Assembly (NCBI GenBank): GCA_964019335.1
Contig: OZ025661.1
Span: 186,001-250,000, forward strand
From: Diplonema japonicum
Taxonomy: Eukaryota; Euglenozoa; Diplonemea; Diplonemida; Diplonemidae
DNA: 64,000 nucleotides
Direction: 5' to 3'
The notes beneath the pieces are model-generated. The model saw nothing but the letters and a program-made list of their open reading frames with translations, made no database searches and was not told where the DNA came from. Each line of letters begins with the position of its first letter. Within the stretch, counting starts at the first letter, position 1. This document shows positions 39,705-50,046 of this stretch, in pieces. The position numbers were made by a program, and so were the translations under genes.

Positions 39705-42700
39705 TCAGCCAGGAGTGGGAATGCAGAGCTCCTCATCTTCAAGGTCGGCAATGGCCTCGATGACACTCCGCAGCCCGTCTGTGAGAATGTTGTCCTCTGT
39801 GAGTCCATCTAGAATGCCGAGAAGACCAGGGAATTTCATGACTTGGACTGTGGAGTAGTTTGCGGTGAAGCCTCTGGAGACGCGGCGTTCTGTGAGGTAG
39901 CGTTCCACCTCCTCGTCCGAGCGGGGCAGCGCAGAGAAGAGGGCGAGCCCTTGTGCGTCGATCTCGACCTTCTGGTACTTTGTCCAAGCTGTTATGCTCT
40001 TCACCTCCTTGACGTATTGCGCAAAATAGAACAAGACTTCAACGGGGGTCATCATCGCCCCATGTTTGCCCGTGCCTTCGTCCCAGTCCACCGCCTCTCG
40101 TAACATCTCCACTGCGTTCATGAGTGGTGTGTTCGACAGGGTCAGTCTCTTCTCGATCACAACTGTCGAGATGAACATCAAGGCGCCCCGCAGCTTGACA
40201 AGTTCTTCTTGGATATTCTTCGCGCCTGTCCCGGGGAGCTGCTGCGACACCTTTGTGACGAATGAGCCGACTGCGTCCTCCAGGACCCTCGACGGGTTGC
40301 CCAGCGCAAGCTCCACGAACGTTCCGTTGCACGATGACACCACCAGCTCCATCACCTTCATTATGACCCGCTCCTTGCTGGACTGTTCTTCTCCCCCGAA
40401 CGACAGCAGCATCGAGATGACCGACGGTGCAAGACGCCCTTTCATCTTGAACTGAAGCCCTGCGTCTGCTATCGACACCAACGACGTCGCGTCCTCCAAC
40501 AAACGGCGCAGCCCAGTGTCCAGATCGGCACCCATGTTCACATCCATCTCAACTTGGTTCAAAAATTTCTCAAGATCGTCTTTGTCAGGGTGTGCTGTGC
40601 CCGTCAGCTGTTCCAACACTTGCTGGTCAAGACTCACGTGTGCGAGTGCCACCTGGATGGTGACGTTCGGTAAGTCGTTGTCCAAGACGTGTGCCCACAG
40701 CCAGCCGCCCTCCACAGCGCACTGCGACACGGCCACGTCAGTCAGGTGCTTCAAACACTGCACCATCTCCTTCTCTTTGTCGCACTTTCTCAGCTCCAGG
40801 GTGAGCTCCGCCAGCAAGATGGGCACAGCGTCGTCATCCTCGTCGCTGTCCACGATCATGCTGTCTGCTGGCTGAATAGGCTTCTCGGCATCCTTGAACT
40901 TCGTGTCGCTGATGGCCTTGAACTCGTCTTCAGTGTAGGTGCTGAGACTGACCTTCAGCTGTGTCCTGGGTGCGTCCATCTCACCCATCTTCACTGTTGC
41001 GTCTGTCTCGATGGGGAGACCGATACCTGCTTTGTACCGCGCGTTCTCAAGGTCCAACTGTGGTTGTATGAGAACGGGGAAAATGATGATTGTTACACAC
41101 CTTGTCCTTCAACTTGGACGAGGCTCCAAGGGCCCGGAGCTTCATTCTGGCCATGGCAAGGGCGATCCCTTTGTTCCCGCCTCTGCTGCTGTCACTGCCC
41201 CACCTGTGAGAGGATTCCCCCCCCCTCCCCTTTTTGTGTTTATCACACCATTTAAGGAAGTCCTCGAAGTTGACCTTCCCGTCGCTGGAGAGGGTCTCCA
41301 GGGCTCCCTCGATGTCCCTCTCGGGGACGTTCACACCGAGCCGCTCCACCATTGCCTGTGTGTGTGTGCGTGCGTGCGTGCGTGTGTGCGTGCGTGTGTG
41401 TGTGTTCCATGGCCCAGTGTGCATACCCTGAACTCGTCCCTGTCGATGTACCCCGACTTGTCGGTGTCGAACTTCTCGAAGATCTTCTTGATGGTCGCCT
41501 TCTCCTCTTTCGAGAACTGCTTCACCTGTTGTTTGGAGGGGTTGCTTCGCGTGAGGTTCGCATACCTCTGCTTCTTTTGCTTTCTTCTGGTTCTTCATGT
41601 TTTGTTTTTCTTTGATGGACTTGTGCAGCATGGCTATCCGTTCTTGTTGCTCGGTTCGGAGCTTCTCCAGCTTCTCCATCTGAACATCCAAGGCGTCCTG
41701 GTGTATGGTTTCTAGGACCGTGCTGACGGGCTCCTTCTCGGGTAACTTCACCTTCAGCACATTGACCTGTTGAATAGAGTAACAAAGGGAGTGGGGATAC
41801 CTTTCTAAGAGGTGAGGTTCGTTGCGGCCCCTCATTCGAGACTGCGCCCGATTGGGCCTTTTCTTCTCCCTTCGTGACTGGTTTTGGTTCTTCAGCGGAT
41901 TTCGGCTCAGCCGCTCGTTTTACTGTTTTTTTTTTTTTTTTTTTTAAACCCATAACACTCCAAGGCGCAAATATTTGTCGTTTTGAAAAATCGTTTTTTT
42001 CTCAAAGTACTTTTTCGTCCCCACGACCCCTGGATCTCCAAGAACGACTATAGTGAGGAGTTATTTTCAACTGCAATTCATGTTGCACTGCATCACTTTA
42101 CCTTGTTATCCACCCACCAAGTGGGTCCCAAATCCGAGTGGATAGGCGAAAAAACGCAAAATAACGGGTGTGCAGACTGTGTCCAAAAAACGCAAAGGTA
42201 AAGCCAAAACAGCTACGGACGAGGTCCAACCTTCATGGGTAAGGGAGTTGGTGCCCATAGAGACCATAAAATAGGCCGGTGGGGGAAAAAAAGCTGTCCC
42301 GTGGTACGCAGAAACCTGACGACGCAAAATGATTATTCCTTCGGTTTTTTGATAAGAAGTTCACAGACGTCATCCAAGAAGAGACAAACAAGCATAAGGA
42401 CGCTGAGATTGATAAGATTTCGACCCAGGACTCCACCGCTTTCTCGGATTGAGCATTATAATGGGTTTGCGGCGTGCCCAGAATTAGCAAACGTATTGGT
42501 CCACAGGACCCATGAAAATCCCCCTTTTCAGTAACACGATCGCTACTGGGAAATTAAAAGTAGCCTCCACTTCACTCACACAGAAGAGTCAAACGGTGAT
42601 GTGTTGTGGAAGACACGAGGGTTTCTGGGCAGAATTGGTAACAAGTGGGCAAAAACAGCAGTGCCAAAATATTTAAGCATTGACAAGACACTCGTACCGT

Positions 42701-44065
42701 CACGGGGCAATTGGGGGGGCTTGGGGTCTACTGTCCTCTCAAGCGTAAGAGATATGGCATAAAAATATACTGCCTAAACTGCGTGAGCACGGGTTATCTT
42801 TCGCGTTTTCACATCCACGCCACCAAAATCGAGGGGCACGCACTTGAAGATTTCAGTGTCGTGGAAAAGGTGGTGCTGGGGTTAACGGGGAATTTTGGGG
42901 AACGACAACACGGTAGTTTGCAATAACTACTTTTCGACTGTGGGTCTGGCCGAAGCCCTGTGAAAAAACTGTGAGGGGGCTTGCATTTCGTTGGAGTGTT
43001 GCGGACTCTTCTGGTGGGCCCTAGAAGTGACAATAGTTAACTGCCTTGCACTTTAAATAAAATATGGTCAGGGATGCCAAAGAGATACACAACCCTGGCT
43101 GCTTTTAAAGAGCGCTTTCGAGAGAGCCTAATTGATGGGTCCAGCGTTGCAAAAACACCACTCCCGGCACCCAACTAGTGGAGCACACACACCCGACACC
43201 CCAGATTACACCAAACGTGACCACCAACCGATATTCCACCCGCAAATAGGCACTTCTCTCGGTCTGAGACATCTGAGGGGTCCTGATGCTGCTTTTTTGT
43301 CCCAAGATGCTCAATTTACACCCCCCCGTGCACAACCCATTTGACATGGTCGTTTTTGAGCACCCTACGGCCATTCAACTCTTCATCCCCTTTGTATTTT
43401 TATTACGCTCCATATTCGCTAAGTGACCCGCCCTATGTCCCAAAGGGGTTATAGGGGGCTATGGGGGAAAAAATGCCAAAAATGCCCAAAGGTTCATTGA
43501 ATTTTTTTTTTCAAAAAATCCATATGTCGAACATGAAAGAACGGTGAGTTCCAAGGAAGTTCCAAAAAAGATTTTCCAAAAAAAAAATATTGGGGGCCAA
43601 CCAAAATGACCTTGGAAGTCGCCATTTTGGGTTTTGGCCATTTTTGCCAAACTTTTGCAACTGGGCACTTTTCCCTTTGAAAAACATGGTTAACAGGGTT
43701 CGATCCCAGAAGCCAGCATCTTCCTGACCAGTAGTTCGTAAAATTTTTGAGCTTTTTTTTAAATTTTCCTGGTCCAAAAAACCCGTTTTACCTGCAAACG
43801 GGGGTTAAATGCTGCCATTTTCCCCGTCAAATTATGAAAAGGAGCAAAAAGGGACCCCTATGTAGATAGGCCCGGAGTGTTATGGGTTAAATTCTTTTAA
43901 TTCTTATTGCTTTTTTCTCTTCTTTTTCCTACCTTCGGGCTCCTTGGGATTCGGGACTGACTTCGCCTCTACAGGTTTCGACCCTATTTTGTTGTTTGCT
44001 TTCTCGCCCCATTGCGACATACCTGCTGGCTTGGGGTCAGCTTCCTTGCTTCCACAACAACCCAT
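39705..44065 (-). CDS. EF-hand family protein B, lipidated N-terminus predicted, transposon in intron 1 (seven exons, about 705 aa)
   Basis: Exons are 44065-43933, 41922-41801, 41766-41566, 41525-41427, 41355-41249, 41203-41101 and 41057-39705. The coding sum is divisible by three. Intron 1 (43932-41923, 2010 nt) contains a piggyBac transposon. The others are 34, 40, 71, 45 and 43 nt. Exon 1 starts MGCCGSKEADPKPA: Gly2 suits N-myristoylation and Cys3-Cys4 suit palmitoylation. The rest parallels protein A: coiled coil VQMEKLEKLRTEQQE, EF-hand loop DTDKSGYIDRDE, degenerate second hand SSDGKVNFED, then the long C-terminal region (LKVSLSTYTEDEFKAI, GADLDTGLRRLLEDATSL). Exons 3-6 have exactly the lengths of A's exons 2-5. 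A 39-nt GTATGT...AATAG segment inside exon 1 is in frame and may be a further, optional intron. Confidence 0.75.
41356..41426 (-). repeat. GT/GC dinucleotide expansion inside an intron of gene B
   Basis: The intron splitting EF-hand 1 is 71 nt in B and 35 nt in A. The difference is a GTGTGC-type microsatellite just inside the acceptor. The GTATGC donor and ACACAG acceptor are kept. Confidence 0.7.
41948..43886 (+). mobile_element. Decayed piggyBac-family DNA transposon
   Basis: The element is bounded by 13-bp inverted repeats: CCCATAACACTCC at the left and GGAGTGTTATGGG at the right. TTAA flanks both sides (TTAAA then CCC on the left, GGG then TTAA on the right). TTAA targets and 13-bp repeats starting CCC are hallmarks of piggyBac. 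The interior lacks the long homopolymers that fill surrounding spacers, consistent with foreign origin. It carries remains of a plus-strand transposase, opposite to all host genes. The extra A at the left junction may be a slip in the adjacent A/T run. Confidence 0.85.
42535..43140 (+). pseudogene. piggyBac transposase remnant
   Basis: Fragments in shifting frames follow the transposase order. First is HDRYWEIKSSLHF, corresponding to the RDRF...LHF block. Then come GDVLWKTRGFLGRI and VPKYLSIDKTLVPSRGNWGG (first catalytic Asp in S-I-D). After a frameshift at the G7 run near 42712, YCPLKRKRYGIKIYCLNCVS and TGYLSRFHIHATK follow (the PLKR-GIK...STGY block). After another shift, NNYFSTVGLAEAL corresponds to DN(F/W)F(T/S)S--L, with Asn where the second catalytic Asp should be. 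FKERFRESLI near 43110 resembles the terminal block. With frameshifts, stops and a changed catalytic residue the gene is inactive. Confidence 0.82.
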
Positions 44066-44599
44066 ATATACCCTTCCTACTGTGGTGTTGTGCGCCTTCA
44101 GTTGTGACTTAAAGGTTCAAAGAAAAAAAACTATAAAAAGGACTTTAAAAAAAGAGGGGGTAGATGGGGGGGATGGAAACAGGAGAGGTTGCACAGAGAA
44201 AGATAAAAAAATATTGTTTTTTTTTTCTTTTTTTTTTCCTCTCTTCTCTTCTCTTTCTTCTTTCCCTTTCACCTTTATCCACGTTCCTTACCCCCCCCCC
44301 CCCCCCCCCCTTCCCGCCACCCCTCGTTCTCCTCGTCACTGCAAGTGCCAAAAGCTCCTGCCAGAAAATAAATTACACCTCCTTTTTTTTCTTTTTTTCC
44401 CCCTTCATTGTGTATTGGGGGAGGGGAGGGGAGGGAGGGGGATAATAATTACGTTAGGGACGTGAAATAGAATTCACTAAGGGGGTGTTGGCCGATTCCA
44501 CCAAAAGAACGAAAAAAAAGGGGGGGGTGCTGAACATTAGGAGCGAACGAGTTCACACCAAAGTAAAGAAGACAAGGTGGGGGAATTTGAACGGACCAA
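44066..44599. other. Spacer upstream of gene B
   Basis: Includes a C run near 44291 and A/T-rich stretches. On the coding strand a TATATA lies just before the gene B ATG, and a pyrimidine-rich stretch lies farther up. No gene is seen. Confidence 0.5.
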
Positions 44600-47047
44600 T
44601 CAGCTGGAGGCAGATTCATAAGCTCTATCATCGTCTTCCTCTGAGTCATCCTCACTATCCAACGAAGAAATATACGAGTTGCTCCTCCTTGCTCTTGGAC
44701 GTTTGTCTACTACGTCAATCTTCTGCCCAAGGAGGACGAGGAGAGCCTCTTGCCCGCAGTCTGCAAAAGGGACAGGGATACGCATCTCTGAGAGGACCTT
44801 CACAATGAATGTGACGAAAAGGAGCCCGTCCTTGCGAGCCATGGCCCTCCCTCCACGAGATTCCTCGATGGCCTCCATTGCAAGCTTCACCTGCGAGAAG
44901 TGTTGGTTCACATAACCCTCGTCTTCGTCATCGATTGAGTTCTTCAGTTCATTGAAGCGCCTCTCGCACTCCTCCTGGTGCTTTGGGTCCCCAGCAGACA
45001 CCCTCTTCCCTTCCACGATCTCTTTGATCACATTGTCGCTCGGGATGAACTCAAGTGGTGCCACCTCACCTTCGATCCCGACAGTGAGCTTCGCGTACGG
45101 GCTGTTCACTGTAGCCCCCTTCAGCTTCCCAAGTGCTCCCTTCAGGTTCTGCAGCATCTCCCATCCGTTGATCTCCTCCTCATCAAGTGGTGATTCCTTC
45201 ATCGAACCTTGAACCTTCTTGCACAGCTTCACCAGGTAGTGCGAGAACACTTCAGTCGAGAGGCGCGCCTTTTCTTGAATCGATCTCAGGAAGAAGTGAC
45301 CCCACTGTCGGATCTCCTTCAGCTGCTCTTCGGCCTCCTTGTCCCAGTTGTAGCCCTCGCCTTCGTCATCCACACCAGCGTGTGCCACGAATGTGCACCT
45401 TGCGTCCGCCACCAGGTAGTCTACAATCTCCTCCATCTTTGCATAAGGATTCCTGACCTTCACACGGCTTGTGAACTTCTGGAACAGTGAGGCCATGAAA
45501 CTGGGAAGCAGGACCTCCCCCTTCTGAACTGTGCTCAGCAGTGACTCCAAAATGGTTGGAACGTACGACGCCTTGAAGTCCAACAGGAACCCCCACCCGA
45601 GCATGTCCAGAAGCTTTGCATCCTTCTCCAGCACATTCCGCACGTGGCCTGAGAAGTTCCCACCGAGACCCAGTGTCAAGGACAGCTCCCCAAGAGCCTT
45701 CTTCACGTACGCCTCGATGTCATTCCCCACCAGCGAAGTGATATACTGTGGGTTGATGGCTGTGATTGTTCATGTGACACACCTCGACCCCTGTGTCGTG
45801 GAGGGACTTGCTGATGTACATAACAGTTGTCACCACCACCTCGCTGTCAGTGATGTTGATGTTAATCGACGGGAAGAACTCGTCCCCCTCGTCAGCTCTG
45901 TGTGTGAATAACATAATGAAGTGCCGCCATACTCCAGGAGTTCCACAAGGGCGGTGAGGAGCTTGCAGTCGTCAGATCCCTCCTCAAGTGTGGTGGGTTT
46001 GTCAGTCACCACCTCTTCGTTTTCATCTTCGTGGACCACGTTAAGGTACTCACCCTGTTATGTGTTTGTTTCTTGATATTTCTTTTTGGAACACACCAGC
46101 CTGTTGCACTGCTTCCACATCTCATCCAGCTGCACCTTGCCGTCCTTCAGCACCTTGTGCTTTGTTAAAGCTGCAACGGACACCTCTTCCATTCCCTCCA
46201 AGTTCTCGTCGGCATTGTTCTGGCAGGCTTTGCTGTATTCCGCGATGGCTTTGTTGTAGACCTTTTCCACAGTGTCCTTCTTCCCGTCCAGCACTTCGTA
46301 GGAAACCTTCGCCACAGCAACGTATTCCCCCTTGCTGTGTTTGTAAGGCCGCCACAAGGCGTGAGACAACTTCGACGGGTTGCAGATCCACGAGCAGCCC
46401 TCTGTAGAGCACGCAGATCCTGCAGCACGGAACTCCTCCCCAGAACCCGGAACCACATCGAAACGGAGGAACGTCGCACCCTCGGTGGAGTAGTCCCCCA
46501 TCTCGACAGACGAGGCGACCTCAGCCTTCGCCACCTCCTTGGTCGGGTCGATCGAGAGGCGGAGCCCAGACAACCCGATCGACGAGTTCTCCTGTGCAGA
46601 GATCCGCCCTTTGAGCCTGGCCAGAGCCCCACCCTTGTACCGCGACCGGTTGATGTCCGAAGACCACCACGTGAAGAACTCTTCCCAGTTCACTGTCCCG
46701 TTCTGGTCAGTGTCCAGCTCCACCAGAGCTGACTTGACCTCTTCCTCGTCCATGTCGCAGTCTAATTCTTCCACCACCTTGGCCAGTTCGTCCAGTGTGA
46801 GGTCCCCGCTCTTGTCCGTGTCAATTCTATCGAACACTTCTTTCACTGCTTGCTTCTCCTTCGCAGTGAAGACTCGTGTCATGACCCCCTTCTTGTCGGT
46901 TTTCACCCGTCCATGGCCGCTCTTTGAAGAGTGGCGTTCGTGTAGCGCGGACTTCAGTTCGCGCAAGCGCTCTTCCTCCTTCACAAGAAGTTCTTTTAAC
47001 TCATCCATGTCATACTCCTTCAGCGCTCTGCCGTATGTCGCCGGCAT
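44600..47047 (-). CDS. EF-hand family protein C2 (four exons, 777 aa)
   Basis: Exons are 47047-46097, 46054-45933, 45897-45783 and 45745-44600. The introns are 42, 35 and 37 nt at the same places as in C1. The protein begins MPATYGRALKEYDMDELKEL and has the same two EF-hand loops (DTDKSGDLTLDE, DTDQNGTVNWEE) and the same C-terminal blocks. Most differences from C1 lie at the two ends. C2 has a different tail, VVDKRPRARRSNSYISSLDS followed by an acidic EDDSEEDDD stretch, where C1 stops at SFDDDN. Long stretches are identical in DNA, including the 35-nt second intron, which indicates a recent duplication or ongoing conversion. Gene B lies between the two copies. Confidence 0.8.
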
Positions 47048-47313
47048 TGTTCACGTGTATCCTGAAAGACTCGGCTCAACACTGACAGAAAAAAATCAAA
47101 TCAAGAATTAAAGGTTATCTTTTTTTTTTCAATCGAAGAGAAAAAAAAAGTGGGGAAAAAATCAAAAGGGGGGAAGCGTGGAAATCAATTGGGGTGGGGG
47201 GGGCGCTCGTTGGTGGGGTGGGCGGGCGGGGACGTGAGGGGGGGGGGGGGGGGGGAATACACTTGTATGCAGTTCAATTTCTATTTAAAAAAAAGTTAAA
47301 TCTTTTTCCTCTC

Positions 47314-47748
47314 TTAGTAGTTGTAGTCATCTTCCTCGTCCTCGTCAGAGGGACCATCCATGTCGTCCATTTCTTTTTTCTTGTTCTCAAGTTCAGCCTT
47401 AACGTAGTCAGTCAGCTCAGGGTTGCCGGAGGCCATCTGTTCGGCAGTTCGGCCGTCGATGTCGGTCTCAGCGCGGTTGGCGCCATGGGAAATCAAGAGG
47501 TTGAAGACAGCAGTCTGTTGGTTCTCAATTGCCCACCACAGAGGGCCCCTCCCGTCACCAGACCTGGCGTGCACTACGTCAGGCTGATCTTCGATCAGCG
47601 CTTTCAGCTCATCTACGTTTCCTGATGAGCACATCCTCCACAGGCTAGTCGTCAATTCAGTATCTCTCCACATGTGCTGGCTCGAACCCTTTTTCTCCAA
47701 CGAGGCGACACCCACCACGCAGACCATCATCAGCAGCGCTTTCAACAT
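47314..47748 (-). CDS. Small secreted ankyrin-repeat protein (144 aa)
   Basis: The N-terminus MLKALLMMVCVVGVASLEKK has the form of a cleavable signal peptide. Two to three ankyrin repeats follow: LWRMCSSGNVDELKALIEDQ, then GDGRGPLWWAIENQQTAVFNLLI and SHGANRAETDIDGRTAEQMA. The C-terminus is acidic (SDEDEEDDYNY). Ankyrin repeats bind proteins and are usually cytosolic, so a signal peptide with an acidic tail suggests an ER-lumen or secreted binding protein. There is no KDEL-type retention signal. Confidence 0.75.
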   Translation of the reverse strand: MLKALLMMVCVVGVASLEKKGSSQHMWRDTELTTSLWRMCSSGNVDELKALIEDQPDVVHARSGDGRGPLWWAIENQQTAVFNLLISHGANRAETDIDGRTAEQMASGNPELTDYVKAELENKKKEMDDMDGPSDEDEEDDYNY

Positions 47749-47858
47749 TTTCTCTTGTTCTTTTTGTCGATTAGAAGGCCTTCTCGATTAAATACGGAGA
47801 ACGGGAGAGGGGGGGGGGGAGAAAAATAGAACAAATAATAAAATAGAAACCTTTTATC

Positions 47859-49589
47859 TCATAGCTTCCGTCTCCTCGGCACGGCCATGCCCACGGGGCC
47901 CAGCTGCAGCATGTGCCGCAGATCGTTCCGGATTTCGGGTGACGTAGCTTCCCACTCTTCGCAGTCGTTCTGATAGTTCGCGCAAAATGCGGCCTCCTGA
48001 CGGGTGGTGCTGCCCGAAGTTGTGGAGAACGAGTTGGGCAACGGCATCGGGTTGTGCAGCGCTGCGAATTGAGGAGCAGAAGGAGGGCGGACAGAGGTTA
48101 AAGGAGAAGGGGCTTTGCAGCTATCGTGGACGGTGTCTTTGGACTTCTGAATTTTCGAGCGCAAACCCGTGCGTTTTGGTGGAGCGGAGGCCGTTCTTTT
48201 GGGCTTGCACCACACCAGAGGCGTCACTTTGGGAACCTGCGTCTTGACGCGGGGTTCTCGGCGCTCCCCGTTGAGGGGTTCAGCTTGGAGGTACTCCATA
48301 GCAGACCGGGGAACACGCCGTGGGTCACACGCTGATGCGAGCCAAGCGTTTCCCGGACGGTGTTTTGTGATTGCTTTACGGATTTTGGAGACGAGCTCCG
48401 CACGACGAGCTGCTGCACGGCGCACATTGACAACACCCTCCGTGACAGCGATGGGACGGGGGGGCCTGTTCACGTTGTTCCCGCCTTTCTTTTTCTTCAC
48501 AGCTTGTTTGAACGAACCAGGAACGGGCGACGGCAGCTCTTGAATAACCTTCCCTACCATCTTGTTAACAGGGTGGGATAGGAGTTCTTCTAACTGCTCG
48601 CAGAGGTCGCACGTTGTATCGCTGTCAGTGTCTCCAAAGGGAGCCAGCAACGGGGGGTTCAGAGGCTGCATTTTGTAAAACGATGAAATGGTTGCAGAAG
48701 AGTTGCAGCTTGAGGTGTCCACATCGCCGTAGAACGCACGTGAGGTCCCCGCCGACGACGAAGGGGACAGACCGCTGCCTTCTAGCTTCCATCGAAGCTC
48801 ATCGTAAGCTGTTTGAGACGAAGCTTCGCTTAGAACACCCTTGTTGGACATCCTCCTCAGTAGCTTGATCTGTTGTAAAACAGAACAGCAGGCTGCGTTG
48901 GAGCCGAGCCGCACGGAAATGTCTTCCTCGTCTGATTCCTCTTCGGGTTGGGGTTCTGTGTCCGTTATCGATTCGTCAGCTGTCCCGTTTTGGACAATTG
49001 CAGGCGTGCTGTTTTCCTGTTCCAGTGCAAGCCTTTCTACGTCTATATCGTTCGCAAGGGAGATGTGTAAGGAGTCTGGTGACTGAAAATCGTCAGAGAA
49101 GGAGAATGGTTCGCCTACAGGGCGTCTTGTTGGCCATGACGAGTTGAAAATCGATTTCTCCCTGTTCAATGGGTTCTTGTTCGCCAAGAAGCGGATACGG
49201 TGGGAGCTACGGCATGTGGAAAGGGGCGACACAAGAGAATTTTGATCGAATGCGGTTTCGTACTGGCTGGCTGATCGTTGGCCAGGTGACTGCTCCGGCT
49301 TTTCACCGTTGTCTTCAGACGAGACATCTGGGGACAGCATCGCGGCAAATGTATCGAGGTTCATTCTCTCGGGTACCACCCATGGAGGAGTCAACTTAAA
49401 TTGCTCGCATACCTCCACCAAGCTCTTCCCTTCGACCTCATAGGCGTTCCCCCCTGTCATCGACTCGAACGCCTCCCTTACTCCCATTTCCGGATTGTTC
49501 TTATCGGCCGTTCTTTTTCCATCTGTGTCCCCTATCACCATCTCACCTTTCGGGCGATAAGGAAAGACTCTCGCTACTCTTTTGTCCAT
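47859..49589 (-). CDS. Unknown protein, 576 aa, largely disordered
   Basis: A single frame. Most of it is Ser/Pro/Glu/Arg-rich and likely disordered, with short ordered-looking patches such as ACCSVLQQIKLLRRMSNKGV and TSYDELRW-type text, and TCDLCEQLEELLSHPVNKMV (a Cys-x2-Cys pair). The C-terminal half has basic stretches (RRAAARRAELVSKIRKAITK) and ends PVGMAVPRRRKL. No domain recognised. The gene lies 110 bp upstream of the ankyrin gene in the direction of transcription. Confidence 0.6.
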   Translation of the reverse strand: MDKRVARVFPYRPKGEMVIGDTDGKRTADKNNPEMGVREAFESMTGGNAYEVEGKSLVEVCEQFKLTPPWVVPERMNLDTFAAMLSPDVSSEDNGEKPEQSPGQRSASQYETAFDQNSLVSPLSTCRSSHRIRFLANKNPLNREKSIFNSSWPTRRPVGEPFSFSDDFQSPDSLHISLANDIDVERLALEQENSTPAIVQNGTADESITDTEPQPEEESDEEDISVRLGSNAACCSVLQQIKLLRRMSNKGVLSEASSQTAYDELRWKLEGSGLSPSSSAGTSRAFYGDVDTSSCNSSATISSFYKMQPLNPPLLAPFGDTDSDTTCDLCEQLEELLSHPVNKMVGKVIQELPSPVPGSFKQAVKKKKGGNNVNRPPRPIAVTEGVVNVRRAAARRAELVSKIRKAITKHRPGNAWLASACDPRRVPRSAMEYLQAEPLNGERREPRVKTQVPKVTPLVWCKPKRTASAPPKRTGLRSKIQKSKDTVHDSCKAPSPLTSVRPPSAPQFAALHNPMPLPNSFSTTSGSTTRQEAAFCANYQNDCEEWEATSPEIRNDLRHMLQLGPVGMAVPRRRKL

Positions 49590-50046
49590 TTAAAGTGCAT
49601 CATGTGTACTCTGAGTGAAGTATCAACACTGTCCGACCCCCCTCGAAAGAAAAGTACGTTGAAAAAAAAGGGGGGGGGGAGGTCGACCAAAAGAAGAATG
49701 AATTTCAAACATTCTTCTCCCCGCCTTTCGTGAAAACAGAAGTTTTACGAGTAGAAGCAGGGAACGTGGTTTTTCTTTTTAGCATGCGGTGAAAGAAGGG
49801 AAATCGATTCATTTTAGGGAGCAAAGCCCCCTCGTGGCAGGCAATTCCTTCATCAGACGAGAGGCATCCGTTCTGATACGGCAAGAGAATACTATTCCCA
49901 TCCAAAAATAAAGAGGGAGGGAAAAAAAGCCATCTGTAGAAACCTATGTAGGAATCTTTAAAAAAAAGGTTTTTCGAAGAAACACATAAAAGTAATGAAA
50001 ATTTCCTTTTCGTGATTTTTTTTTTTCCTCCCACCACCTCCTCCAC
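49590..50046. other. Spacer between the cyclase and the 576-aa protein
   Basis: Unique AT-rich sequence with modest G and A/T runs. No coding frame or repeat copy recognised. Confidence 0.5.

Noticed and set aside
43105-43777. Minus-strand frames inside the piggyBac element
   Set aside because: They have no similarity to transposon or host proteins and overlap the decayed element. They are chance frames.
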